Positions 13,804 to 19,461 of a stretch of DNA of 29,549 bases are shown piece by piece. Below the pieces are notes generated by a model. It was not told where the DNA came from. It did no database searches and was given only the letters and a program-made list of their open reading frames with translations. The position numbers and the translations under genes are program-made. How positions within the stretch are numbered: the first letter of the stretch is position 1; each line of letters opens with the position of its first letter. The stretch comes from a virus. The stretch is taken from positions 1 through 29,549 of IMG/VR virus record IMGVR_UViG_3300044624_003683; one strand, given 5' to 3'.

Positions 13804-13962
13804 TTACCAATGGCGAATTACGCCAGCAATAATCACAAAGTTTGTGATTAAATAAATCAATAAAATTATTGTCCTAATGATGGCAACTCTATCAGCTATC
13901 TTAGGATCTTCGTGAGCTTTTTCTCCAAGAGCTTTAAACCAAAGATATAAAATATTTTTCAT
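13804..13962 (-). CDS. Small membrane protein (52 aa)
   Basis: Found by reading the minus strand: ATG at 13962 overlapping the deaminase stop by 1 base, and TAA at 13804. The N-terminus is amphipathic (MKNILYLWFKALGEKAHEDP). A transmembrane helix follows at about residues 29-48 (IRTIILLIYLITNFVIIAGV), ending RHW. Small phage membrane proteins with this layout recur in large phages. It meets the convergent 13582-13803 gene end to end with no gap. Role unknown; a lysis or envelope function is possible. Confidence 0.75.
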   Translation of the reverse strand: MKNILYLWFKALGEKAHEDPKIADRVAIIRTIILLIYLITNFVIIAGVIRHW

Positions 13963-14372
13963 TAGTCGCAATGATATAATTCTATTTTATAAATGTGAGC
14001 CATTTTTGCAAGAATTGATTTGTCACATTTGTCGTAGTAGGATTTAAAATAAATTTTTTTAACTCCATAAGATGCCAAATTCTTTAGGCAATCGTAACAA
14101 GGAGCTAAAGTTACTGCAACATTTGGACATTCTTGAGGTTTAATATATCTTAATAAATTTGTTTCTGCGTGGATAACAAATTGTCTTCTTTTTTCTCGAT
14201 CTGACCAATCAATTTCTATTTTAGGTGGTGCGCCATTGTAACTAACACCAGCAATTGAGCCATCTTCTCTAATTGCTACTGCACCAACTTTGTGATAAGG
14301 ATCTTCACTGCGCTTTGAAGCGATATCTGCTAATTCAAGCCACCAATCAATCTTGTCTATTCTTCCACTCAT
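13962..14372 (-). CDS. dCMP/cytidine deaminase family protein
   Basis: The protein has 136 residues. The zinc site is clear: HAE (in QFVIHAETNLLRY) and PCYDC (in TLAPCYDCLKNLASYGVKK). The N-terminal YHKVGAVAIREDGSI is typical of deoxycytidylate deaminases, which convert dCMP to dUMP, the substrate of ThyX. The presence of ThyX in the same genome supports that role. No allosteric insertion is visible, and its length is close to the minimal family. It overlaps the upstream small gene by 26 bases. Confidence 0.85.
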   Translation of the reverse strand: MSGRIDKIDWWLELADIASKRSEDPYHKVGAVAIREDGSIAGVSYNGAPPKIEIDWSDREKRRQFVIHAETNLLRYIKPQECPNVAVTLAPCYDCLKNLASYGVKKIYFKSYYDKCDKSILAKMAHIYKIELYHCD

Positions 14373-14550
14373 TATTAAATTCTTTTATCTTTTCTAAACA
14401 AATTAATTTATTTTTACGATGAGAATAAGTGCGATTATGTAAACACCAAGCGCATGAGCCATGATTTCGACAGGAATAATCAAACCTCTGAGAATATCTA
14501 TAAGGTTTTCTTCTTTCCTTACCATGAAGAATTGCTTTTTCTAAACCCAT
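14347..14550 (-). CDS. Small Cys/His-rich phage protein (67 aa)
   Basis: The protein has 67 residues. MGLEKAILHGKERRKPYR followed by CRNHGSCAWCLHNR matches a recurring small phage protein with a probable zinc site from two or three cysteines and a histidine. The sequence is strongly basic and may bind nucleic acid. A GTGTAAATT element lies 5 bases before the ATG, immediately downstream of the tRNA-Cys gene. Function unknown. Confidence 0.7.
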   Translation of the reverse strand: MGLEKAILHGKERRKPYRYSQRFDYSCRNHGSCAWCLHNRTYSHRKNKLICLEKIKEFNNEWKNRQD

Positions 14551-14555
14551 AAAAG

Positions 14556-14564
14556 AATTTACAC
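14556..14564 (-). promoter_or_regulatory. GTGTAAATT element before the 14550 gene
   Basis: On the minus strand GTGTAAATT lies 5 bases before the ATG at 14550, within TTTTTTGTGTAAATT, a 15-base string shared exactly with the site at 8891. The T-run just after the tRNA-Cys gene may also help end the tRNA transcript. Confidence 0.4.
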
Positions 14565-14571
14565 AAAAAAC

Positions 14572-14643
14572 ACCACCGTGCTAGAATCGAACTAGCATTC
14601 GCAGTTTTGCAGACTGCTCCCTTAGCCATTTGGGTAACGGTGG
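14572..14643 (-). tRNA. tRNA-Cys (GCA)
   Basis: Minus strand. The acceptor arms CCACCGT and ACGGTGG pair over 7 bp. The anticodon arm GCAGT-CTGCAAA-ACTGC gives anticodon GCA, and the T loop is GTTCGATTC-like. The discriminator is U, as expected for tRNA-Cys. CCA is not encoded. Length is 72 bases. Confidence 0.93.
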
Positions 14644-14697
14644 ATGCCACAACTAAAACTTGAGCAAGTTAAATATTTTAGCAAAGAATCTTTTAAT

Positions 14698-15324
14698 TCA
14701 ACCTTTGATTTGATCCAAAGCTGATTCGATGTCAGCTTCTGCTTCGTCGAGTTCTTCTTTGATTTTTCTCTTAACGGCAACTAAAGTTTGATTCAAATTG
14801 GCGATTTTTTCTTCGGAAGCCAAAAGCTCTTCATTTTTAGCATTAAGATTATCGTATGCTTCTGTTAATTTATTATTCAATTCGGTAATTTGATTTTGCA
14901 AATTATTTAATGCGTTAGATGAGTCTGACAGTGAATTTGAGATTGACTGCAAGTCACTTCTTAATAAAGAAGCTTCACTTTCTTTAGATTGCAATTGTTG
15001 CGCTAAAGAATCTCTTTCTGCAGTCACTGCGGAAACTAAACTTTGTAAAGCGTCAGTTTGGGCGCTACTCGAAGCGGAACCAGAATTAATTTGATCAACT
15101 AATTGCTGATAACTTGATTGAAGATTGCCAATTGTGCCATTTAGATTATCTATTTGGTTTTGCAATTCGCGATTTACGTTTTGTAGATTGCTGTAATCAG
15201 CTTCTGAATATGAAGAATAATTACTATTCTGAGCTTCTTGTAGGAAGTTGTTTAAAGTGCCAATTGTATTGTTTTGAGAATTGATTAGCTCTTGGAGGAT
15301 TTGAATGAATCTATAGTTGTCCAT
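14698..15324 (-). CDS. Long coiled-coil protein (208 aa)
   Basis: Almost the whole protein is heptad-repeat coiled coil rich in Gln, Asn, Leu and Ser (for example NVNRELQNQIDNLNGTIGNL and DSLAQQLQSKESEASLLRSD), ending in an acidic segment (ELDEAEADIESALDQI). It has no signal peptide or membrane helix. Such proteins can be structural rods, scaffolds or tethers. The isolated position between tRNA genes, with its own promoter-like element, suggests independent expression. No function can be assigned. Confidence 0.75.
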   Translation of the reverse strand: MDNYRFIQILQELINSQNNTIGTLNNFLQEAQNSNYSSYSEADYSNLQNVNRELQNQIDNLNGTIGNLQSSYQQLVDQINSGSASSSAQTDALQSLVSAVTAERDSLAQQLQSKESEASLLRSDLQSISNSLSDSSNALNNLQNQITELNNKLTEAYDNLNAKNEELLASEEKIANLNQTLVAVKRKIKEELDEAEADIESALDQIKG

Positions 15325-15335
15325 AATTTATCAGA

Positions 15336-15344
15336 TATTTACAC
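15336..15344 (-). promoter_or_regulatory. GTGTAAATA element before the coiled-coil gene
   Basis: On the minus strand GTGTAAATA lies 11 bases before the ATG at 15324. It is identical to the plus-strand site at 13567, but with longer spacing to the start. Confidence 0.4.
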
Positions 15345-15386
15345 GTTTAAAATTAAGCTAATTAACAGTTTTGAAAATTTAATTTA

Positions 15387-15395
15387 GTGTAATAT
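15387..15395 (+). promoter_or_regulatory. GTGTAATAT element before the Vsr-like endonuclease
   Basis: GTGTAATAT lies 5 bases before the ATG at 15401. It is a variant of the recurring element; position and spacing agree better than the sequence. Confidence 0.3.
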
Positions 15396-15400
15396 TTTTT

Positions 15401-16075
15401 ATGAAAATGTTAATTCTTGAAGAAGAGATAAAAAACTTTAAGTCTATACCTTGTGAATGTAAGGATTGTAATATTATTTTTTATATAACTAAAAGTCAAG
15501 CGAGAAGAGGAATTAAAGGGACTAAAAAAAATGATTTTTGCTCAAAAGCATGTAAAAATAGCTATGCTTCCAAAAAAGGCAATATTGAATGCGAATGTTT
15601 AAATTGTAAAACAAAAATTACGAAACATAAAAATCAATTTAATAAATACGCAAATCATTTTTGTGGCAGTTCGTGTGCGGCAACATACAGTAACACGCAC
15701 AAAACTAAAGGTAATAGAAAATCCAAGTTGGAATTTTATCTAGAAAAAGAATTACCATTACTATATCCAAATTTAGAATTTCATTTTAACAGAAAAGATA
15801 CGATTAATTCTGAATTAGATATTTATATTCCAAGTATAAAATTAGCTTTTGAATTAAATGGAATATTTCATTATGAACCTATATACGGTGAAACAAAATT
15901 AAATCAAATACAAAATAATGATAAGCGTAAATTTCAAGCTTGTTTAGAGCGTGGAATAGAATTATGCATTATAGATAGTTCTAAATTAGTATACTTTAAG
16001 GAAAGTAAAGCTAAACCTTACTTGGACATAATAATTAATATAATTAATCAAAAATCAGCCTCTGACCAGAATTGA
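15401..16075 (+). CDS. Vsr-like (EDxHD) homing endonuclease with zinc fingers
   Basis: The protein has 224 residues. The N-terminal half has two or more Cys-rich fingers: CECKDC with FCSKAC, and CECLNC with FCGSSC. The C-terminal domain fits the Vsr-like EDxHD nuclease fold: KSKLEFYLEKEL (E111), SELDIYIPSIKLAFELNG (D140), FHYEP (H157) and NNDKRK (D174). Free-standing homing endonucleases of this class occur in phages. The gene is on the plus strand among minus-strand genes, and its 3' end overlaps the antisense of tRNA-Thr by 19 bases. The nearby ORF-less group I intron in tRNA-Asn is a possible partner. Confidence 0.85.
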   Translation: MKMLILEEEIKNFKSIPCECKDCNIIFYITKSQARRGIKGTKKNDFCSKACKNSYASKKGNIECECLNCKTKITKHKNQFNKYANHFCGSSCAATYSNTHKTKGNRKSKLEFYLEKELPLLYPNLEFHFNRKDTINSELDIYIPSIKLAFELNGIFHYEPIYGETKLNQIQNNDKRKFQACLERGIELCIIDSSKLVYFKESKAKPYLDIIINIINQKSASDQN

Positions 16076-16127
16076 ACTGGTATCAAGGGTTTACAAAACC
16101 CACGTTTTACCATTAAACTAAAGAGGC
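16057..16127 (-). tRNA. tRNA-Thr (UGU)
   Basis: Minus strand. The acceptor GCCTCTT pairs with CAGAGGC except for the last pair (U7/C66). The anticodon loop TTTGTAA in the stem GGGT/ACCC gives anticodon TGT, and the T arm is ACCAG-TTCAATT-CTGGT. The discriminator is U and CCA is not encoded. The 3' end overlaps the stop region of the convergent endonuclease gene. Confidence 0.85.
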
Positions 16128-16161
16128 ATTATGGCGTATTGCATTAATTTTTATTTAAAAA

Positions 16162-16421
16162 TGGCTCCAAGACCTGGATTTGAACCAGGAACCGATCCGT
16201 TACATCTACCCACAAGTTTTCTTTCCATGTGGAATGGACTTTGTCTTCATCCCATAAGGATGTTCCGTGTAAAGTCTCTACTCTTGCCCAGTCTTTCGAC
16301 TTGCTAGATCGGCGTTGGCATTTCAGCGTTCACCGAATTAGCGGAATTTTTCAAATAGAATTTCTTCTATAAGCTGCCATTTTACCTACAGCGGATTGCT
16401 CTACCGTTGAGCTATCTTGGA
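16162..16421 (-). tRNA. tRNA-Asn (GUU) split by a group I intron
   Basis: The 5' exon (16388-16421, 34 bases) ends in the anticodon loop at CTGT. The 3' exon (16162-16202, 41 bases) begins TAACGGAT. Joined, they give a complete tRNA: acceptor TCCAAGA/TCTTGGA (7 bp), D arm GCTC/GAGC, anticodon stem ATCCG/CGGAT, loop CTGTTAA with anticodon GTT, T arm CCTGG-TTCAAAT-CCAGG, discriminator G and an encoded CCA. The U1-A72 pair and G73 are typical for tRNA-Asn. The intron interrupts the anticodon between its second and third base, so splicing is needed for function. Confidence 0.9.
16203..16387 (-). ncRNA. Compact group I self-splicing intron (185 nt, no ORF)
   Basis: P1 forms between the 5' exon end GCTGT and intron GCAGC (16368-16372), with the conserved U-G wobble at the splice site. 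The last intron base is G (16203). P2 is ATAGAA-GAAA-TTCTAT. P3 is TTCCG/CGGAA (16342-16346 with 16263-16267). P6 includes GTC-GAAA-GAC. P7 is GACTTT/AAAGTC (16271-16276 with 16237-16242), inside R-like AGAGACTTTA and S-like AAGACAAAGTCC sequences. P8 is CATCC/GGATG and P9 is TTCCA/TGGAA. This is the full expected order of a group I ribozyme. No ORF is present. Confidence 0.88.
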
Positions 16422-16476
16422 TTTTAATTAATAAAGAACTGCTATATAGTAAATAGTCACTATACTTTTTCTAAAA

Positions 16477-16561
16477 TGGTGGGTAGTGATGGACTCGAAC
16501 CATCGATGACCGAAGTCGGGAAATTTACAGTCTCCTGCAATAGCCGCTATGCGAACTACCC
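16477..16561 (-). tRNA. tRNA-Tyr (GUA), long variable arm
   Basis: Minus strand. The acceptor is GGGTAGT/ACTACCC. The anticodon stem is GGAGA/TTTCC with loop CTGTAAA, anticodon GTA. A long variable arm (GAC-TTC-GGTC) is present as expected for bacterial tRNA-Tyr. The T arm is GATGG-TTCGAGT-CCATC, the discriminator is A and CCA is encoded. The preceding gene's stop codon falls within its first six bases. Confidence 0.93.
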
Positions 16562-16795
16562 TTTTTTACTAAAATTTAAACCAAAACACGTTCCAAAAAA
16601 CGCGCCAAGACAAGCAGGAAAAATTAACATATGGTTTGATGTATAATTTATAACCACTTGACTTGAAATGAAAAAAATAACAGCAGCCCAAAAGCCAGCG
16701 TTTATTCTTTTATTCTGCTCTGCAGACTTCAGATAAAGAATATAAACAAAGTCAATGATAAATAAAGCTAAAAATGTTAAAATCCAAGCCATCAT
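16556..16795 (-). CDS. Small membrane protein with about three helices (79 aa)
   Basis: I start at the ATG at 16795 (MMAWILTFLALFIIDFVYIL), because the frame upstream runs into the structured non-coding block. Hydrophobic helices are seen at about residues 2-21, 33-50 and 56-75, with FWAAVIFFISSQVVINYTSN in the middle and MLIFPACLGAFFGTCFGLNF near the end. Phages often carry similar small integral proteins of unknown role. Its stop codon (TAG, 16556-16558) lies inside tRNA-Tyr, so gene and tRNA share six bases and are probably processed from one transcript. Confidence 0.65.
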   Translation of the reverse strand: MMAWILTFLALFIIDFVYILYLKSAEQNKRINAGFWAAVIFFISSQVVINYTSNHMLIFPACLGAFFGTCFGLNFSKKG

Positions 16796-17207
16796 ATAAA
16801 AAATTCTAGTCTCTCCCAGTGTCACACCACTTTGCACTGCTGGCAGGTGTCGCTCTCTATAGATGTCTCTCCATTAGTCACACCACTAACTCAACCAGCG
16901 TAAGCATTAGGTGCTATGCTAAATCAAGTCTGGCGGCATGGAGCCACCAGCAGGTGTCGCACCCCAATTGGGGGATTAAGTAATGGTTTTTTGCAGAGTG
17001 TTTAAAAGATCTCAGTCACAGTATCTCACCATTGCACTCAAGTGCTCCTAGTCTCTCCCAGTGTCACACAACTCAGTCGTCTGGAAATCCAGACCAAGCA
17101 CCCCGTATTCACAGAGAGGCATGTGTCGCTTTCGAGCAGGATTTCTATGCTGCTACATTCCAATTACAGCAAAACCTACTACCATTGGGTTTGTGGTTAC
17201 TCGAAAG
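16796..17207 (-). ncRNA. Candidate large structured non-coding RNA between tRNA-fMet and a membrane-protein gene
   Basis: About 410 bases with no convincing gene and clearly higher GC than the flanks. On the minus strand many short stems can form: CTTTCGAG (17200-17207) with CTCGAAAG about 60 bases on; GTCTGGA/TCCAGAC around 17077-17092; GCACT/AGTGC near 17035-17046; CCCCAATTGGGG near 16961-16973; CACC/GGTG near 16946-16956; AGCAT/ATGCT near 16902-16920. It also contains internally repeated motifs. Large ornate phage RNAs such as GOLLD and ROOL often lie next to tRNA genes, which this recalls, but I cannot show homology. The direction is assumed from the neighbours. Confidence 0.45.
16806..17130 (-). 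repeat. Imperfect repeat units within the candidate ncRNA
   Basis: A 22-base sequence is identical at 16806-16827 and 17048-17069 (minus strand GTGTGACACTGGGAGAGACT plus AG), with a diverged copy at 16864-16887. A second motif (minus strand GCGACACCTGC) occurs near 16843-16853 and 16950-16960, with a variant near 17119-17129. The two motifs alternate in the same order three times, with interiors of different length, as if a unit had been duplicated and then diverged. Confidence 0.6.
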
Positions 17208-17283
17208 TGGTTGCAGGTGTGGGATTCGCACCCACGATCTCTTGGTTATGAGCCAAGCGACTTAACTACTTGTCCAACCTGCG
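17208..17283 (-). tRNA. Initiator tRNA-fMet (CAU)
   Basis: Minus strand. The anticodon stem CTTGG/CCAAG with loop CTCATAA gives anticodon CAT. The acceptor CGCAGGT pairs with ACCTGCA except C1:A72, the hallmark mismatch of bacterial initiator tRNA. The D stem has A11:U24, another initiator feature, and the anticodon stem keeps two of the three usual G-C pairs. The T loop is TGCGAAT, with an unusual G at the position normally pseudouridine 55. The discriminator is A and CCA is encoded. Confidence 0.85.
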
Positions 17284-17289
17284 ATTAAA

Positions 17290-17514
17290 TTAATCAATCA
17301 GTTTTCTGTACCCATTAGAATACACTTCATAAAGTCTATAATCTGGACGATATTTCAGAGTATCTCGCGCCATTTTTAGGCCATCAAGACGACCATTTGT
17401 ATTCTTTTTTAAATCAGCACTGTAGGCAGTGATATACTCGTCCTTGCCATCAAGGATTTCGTAACTTACTACAGTAACCAAATTATCAAATTGAGAAACT
17501 GACTGTTCTTGCAT
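17290..17514 (-). CDS. Hypothetical protein (74 aa)
   Basis: I start at the ATG at 17514, 4 bases after the upstream stop and preceded by GGAAG; an in-frame TTG at 17553 would overlap the upstream gene by 35 bases. The sequence (FDNLVTVVSYEILDGKDEYI, then LKMARDTLKYRPDYRLYEVY) looks like a small alpha/beta domain. No family recognised. It ends 6 bases before tRNA-fMet, so gene and tRNAs may be co-transcribed from the promoter at 17806. Confidence 0.65.
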   Translation of the reverse strand: MQEQSVSQFDNLVTVVSYEILDGKDEYITAYSADLKKNTNGRLDGLKMARDTLKYRPDYRLYEVYSNGYRKLID

Positions 17515-17518
17515 TTTT

Positions 17519-17785
17519 TTAATTTCTTCCAGCAAGTTGCTTTGACTTGCCAAGAAGGATGTCGTGAATCATATGGCGACTCTTGTAGTCTACAATAAAA
17601 CCATTTTCATTCACGGGTAATTCTTTGCAAGCCAAATCCAGATCAAAATTAAGAACTTCGGCCATGCATTTGATCTTGCGCAAGATACCAATTTCCTTAT
17701 ATTTCAAGATTGCCCAAAGGCAGTCTACTTGAGCTGAGTTTGCTTTGTTGATTGCTTCGCTGATTGTAGGGATTTCTTCATTCAT
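17519..17785 (-). CDS. Hypothetical protein (88 aa)
   Basis: A soluble helical protein (TISEAINKANSAQVDCLWAI, then ILRKIKCMAEVLNFDLDLAC) with several cysteines but no metal-site spacing I recognise. A strong promoter-like sequence lies 20 bases upstream of the ATG, so it is probably the first gene of the transcript that leads into the tRNA belt. Function unknown. Confidence 0.65.
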   Translation of the reverse strand: MNEEIPTISEAINKANSAQVDCLWAILKYKEIGILRKIKCMAEVLNFDLDLACKELPVNENGFIVDYKSRHMIHDILLGKSKQLAGRN

Positions 17786-17805
17786 AAATTTCGTATATTT
17801 CCAGA

Positions 17806-17834
17806 ATAATACGTCAAAGATTTGGAAATGTCAA
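17806..17834 (-). promoter_or_regulatory. Strong sigma70-type promoter toward the tRNA belt
   Basis: On the minus strand TTGACA (17829-17834) and TATTAT (17806-17811) are separated by exactly 17 bases. Transcription would begin about 14 bases before the ATG at 17785. This is the closest match to the bacterial consensus in the window and would drive two small genes and the tRNAs. Confidence 0.65.
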
Positions 17835-18499
17835 CTGATATTTTCGCCGTTGCAGTGATAAACTTGCTTGAGATCCCAGTTTTCTTTTTCTACTGCTAAG
17901 AGCATGTCTCTTGTTCTGTAGATGGTTTTTCTGAGAATTGGATTAGAGTGGTTCTTGAGCCATTCGTGTCTTACGTTCAGGTAAGAAGTGATCCATTCTT
18001 TTTCGCCTCCACCCTTGGAAGGAATTGAAGCGGAAAATTTATTCCTTAAAAAGCTCAAAATACTACCAGAATGAATGAAAGAATCATAGATCACCAACAT
18101 AGAAAGCGGCAAAGTAAATTTGTTTGATTCGAACCATTTTACTGCAGGCTTCCAATAATGCTCATCAAAAAATTCATCTTGAGATTGTTGCATGATTGGA
18201 TCAGAACCAGAAGCTTTTAAAATTGAAAGTAAATTTGCATCATTAACCAATGAAACTTTTCCGATCTTTTGTAAATATGGTTTTAATTCATCAGCGAATT
18301 TTCCATTTTTTTGAACATATAAGGATATTAATTTATTTAAATTGCCCCATTCTGTTGTTTGGCTCTTGCCGAATGTGATTTGCTTGATTTGATTTGGCCC
18401 ATCCTTATACAAGGATATAGCTGCATAATTTCCATTTTGCGAGCCAGATTCTATATAGTTTAAAATTCTTTGTATTTTGTTTTTGGTTTCGGGAGTCAT
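17831..18499 (-). CDS. GH46 chitosanase-like endolysin
   Basis: The protein has 222 residues. The N-terminal YIESGSQNGNYAAISLYKDG contains the catalytic-type Glu17 and a candidate Asp33. ITFGKSQTTEWGNLNKLI and the later VIYDSFIHSGS match the glycoside hydrolase family 46 pattern, in which a Glu and an Asp flank the sugar cleft. Phages use such domains to cut cell-wall glycans, so this is the best endolysin candidate. There is no signal peptide, so a holin would be needed for release; one candidate lies at 8952. The start overlaps the GMP reductase stop by four bases, and AAGGAA lies shortly upstream. Confidence 0.78.
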   Translation of the reverse strand: MTPETKNKIQRILNYIESGSQNGNYAAISLYKDGPNQIKQITFGKSQTTEWGNLNKLISLYVQKNGKFADELKPYLQKIGKVSLVNDANLLSILKASGSDPIMQQSQDEFFDEHYWKPAVKWFESNKFTLPLSMLVIYDSFIHSGSILSFLRNKFSASIPSKGGGEKEWITSYLNVRHEWLKNHSNPILRKTIYRTRDMLLAVEKENWDLKQVYHCNGENIS

Positions 18500-19461
18500 A
18501 TTTTTTTCCTTACTTCCATTTTACACAATTCGTAAGGTGATGATGCTCCAGCGTATGACATTGATGATTTAATTCCCTGCTCAAATTTTTTCAAAAGAAC
18601 AAAGGTGGAGTCTTGTGACGGTTGTATCAAGCTTTCTCTTCCTTCTACATATTTCTCTTCCCCTTTATTTCTTGCAGAAGCGGAGCCATAAAAAACTTTT
18701 TTATCGCCGTTAAATGGAGCTGCGCTGTCGTAGCAGGCAGCAAACATACCCCCAATCATTACCATTTCCGCTCCAGCGTGTAGGGCTTTGCAAACATCAC
18801 CAATTTCCCTAACTTGACCATCAGCAATGATTGGAACTGTTGGCATGATTTTATTTTCCATTGCTTGTTTGATTTCAGAAATGATGGAGTACATTGGCGT
18901 ACCTACCCCAGTATTATTATAAGTAGTGCATGCTGCTCCCATAGAAAGTCCAACCTTAATTGCGTCAGCACCCCATTCAATTAAATCCTTCGCTCCTGAA
19001 ATTGAGCCAGCATTTCCAACAATTAGTTTTGGCTTTTTTGTCCAAGGCAAATGATGGAAAAATTTGCAGATATTTTTAACAAGAATATTATGCCCATGCG
19101 CGACATCGATTGTAATAAAATCAACTTTGTAGTTGTTTTCCGCTAAATTTTCGAGAAGATCGTAGTCAGCATCCTTAACTCCAATACTAATACTTAGAGG
19201 AAAATTTGAATAATTTTTTTCAGTCAACCATTGCAAAATTTCTTTGTACTCATAGAACCTATGCAAGATATAAAAATAACTTTCTTTGCCGAGGGTTTCT
19301 GCCCATTTAAAGTTAATAGTACAAGCCATGTTTGACGGCAAAACTGGCAATTTAAACTTTGTACCGAGAAAATCTACTTCTGTAGATAGACTATCTCTTG
19401 ATTTTGTTTCTGAATAATTTGGAAGCAAAACTACATCTTTATAAGAAAGCATTTCTTTCAT
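18496..19461 (-). CDS. GMP reductase / IMP dehydrogenase family enzyme
   Basis: The protein has 321 residues. LSYKDVVLLPNYSETKSRDS at the N-terminus, IDVAHGHN, IVGNAGSI and GADAIKVGLSMGAACTTYNN followed by TGVGTP carry the active-site Cys178 of the family. Then come ADGQVREIGDV and MIGGMFA. No CBS domains are inserted, and the length fits GMP reductase (GMP to IMP with NADPH) better than IMP dehydrogenase. It would change purine pools during infection. It lies between the endolysin and a small gene with four-base overlaps on both sides. The exact reaction direction is inferred. Confidence 0.85.
   Translation of the reverse strand: MKEMLSYKDVVLLPNYSETKSRDSLSTEVDFLGTKFKLPVLPSNMACTINFKWAETLGKESYFYILHRFYEYKEILQWLTEKNYSNFPLSISIGVKDADYDLLENLAENNYKVDFITIDVAHGHNILVKNICKFFHHLPWTKKPKLIVGNAGSISGAKDLIEWGADAIKVGLSMGAACTTYNNTGVGTPMYSIISEIKQAMENKIMPTVPIIADGQVREIGDVCKALHAGAEMVMIGGMFAACYDSAAPFNGDKKVFYGSASARNKGEEKYVEGRESLIQPSQDSTFVLLKKFEQGIKSSMSYAGASSPYELCKMEVRKKI

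Noticed and set aside
14655-14668. AACTTG/CAAGTT inverted repeat before tRNA-Cys
   Set aside because: The loop has only two bases and there is no T-run; not a convincing terminator or operator.
16445-16464. TATAGT/ACTATA inverted repeat between tRNA-Tyr and tRNA-Asn
   Set aside because: It is AT-rich and short and could be chance; no T-run follows on the minus strand.
16961-16973. CCCCAATTGGGG palindrome as a terminator
   Set aside because: It has no real loop and no T-run on either strand; more likely a part of the structured RNA.
16806-17069. Possible CRISPR array from the repeated 22-base motif
   Set aside because: Only two exact copies exist, spacing is irregular (about 240 bases), interiors are partly related to each other, and no cas genes are present.
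17032-17288. Three overlapping plus-strand open frames near tRNA-fMet
   Set aside because: They read across the antisense of tRNA-fMet and the structured block, have unusual composition, and no upstream signal. Considered artefacts of GC-rich non-coding DNA.
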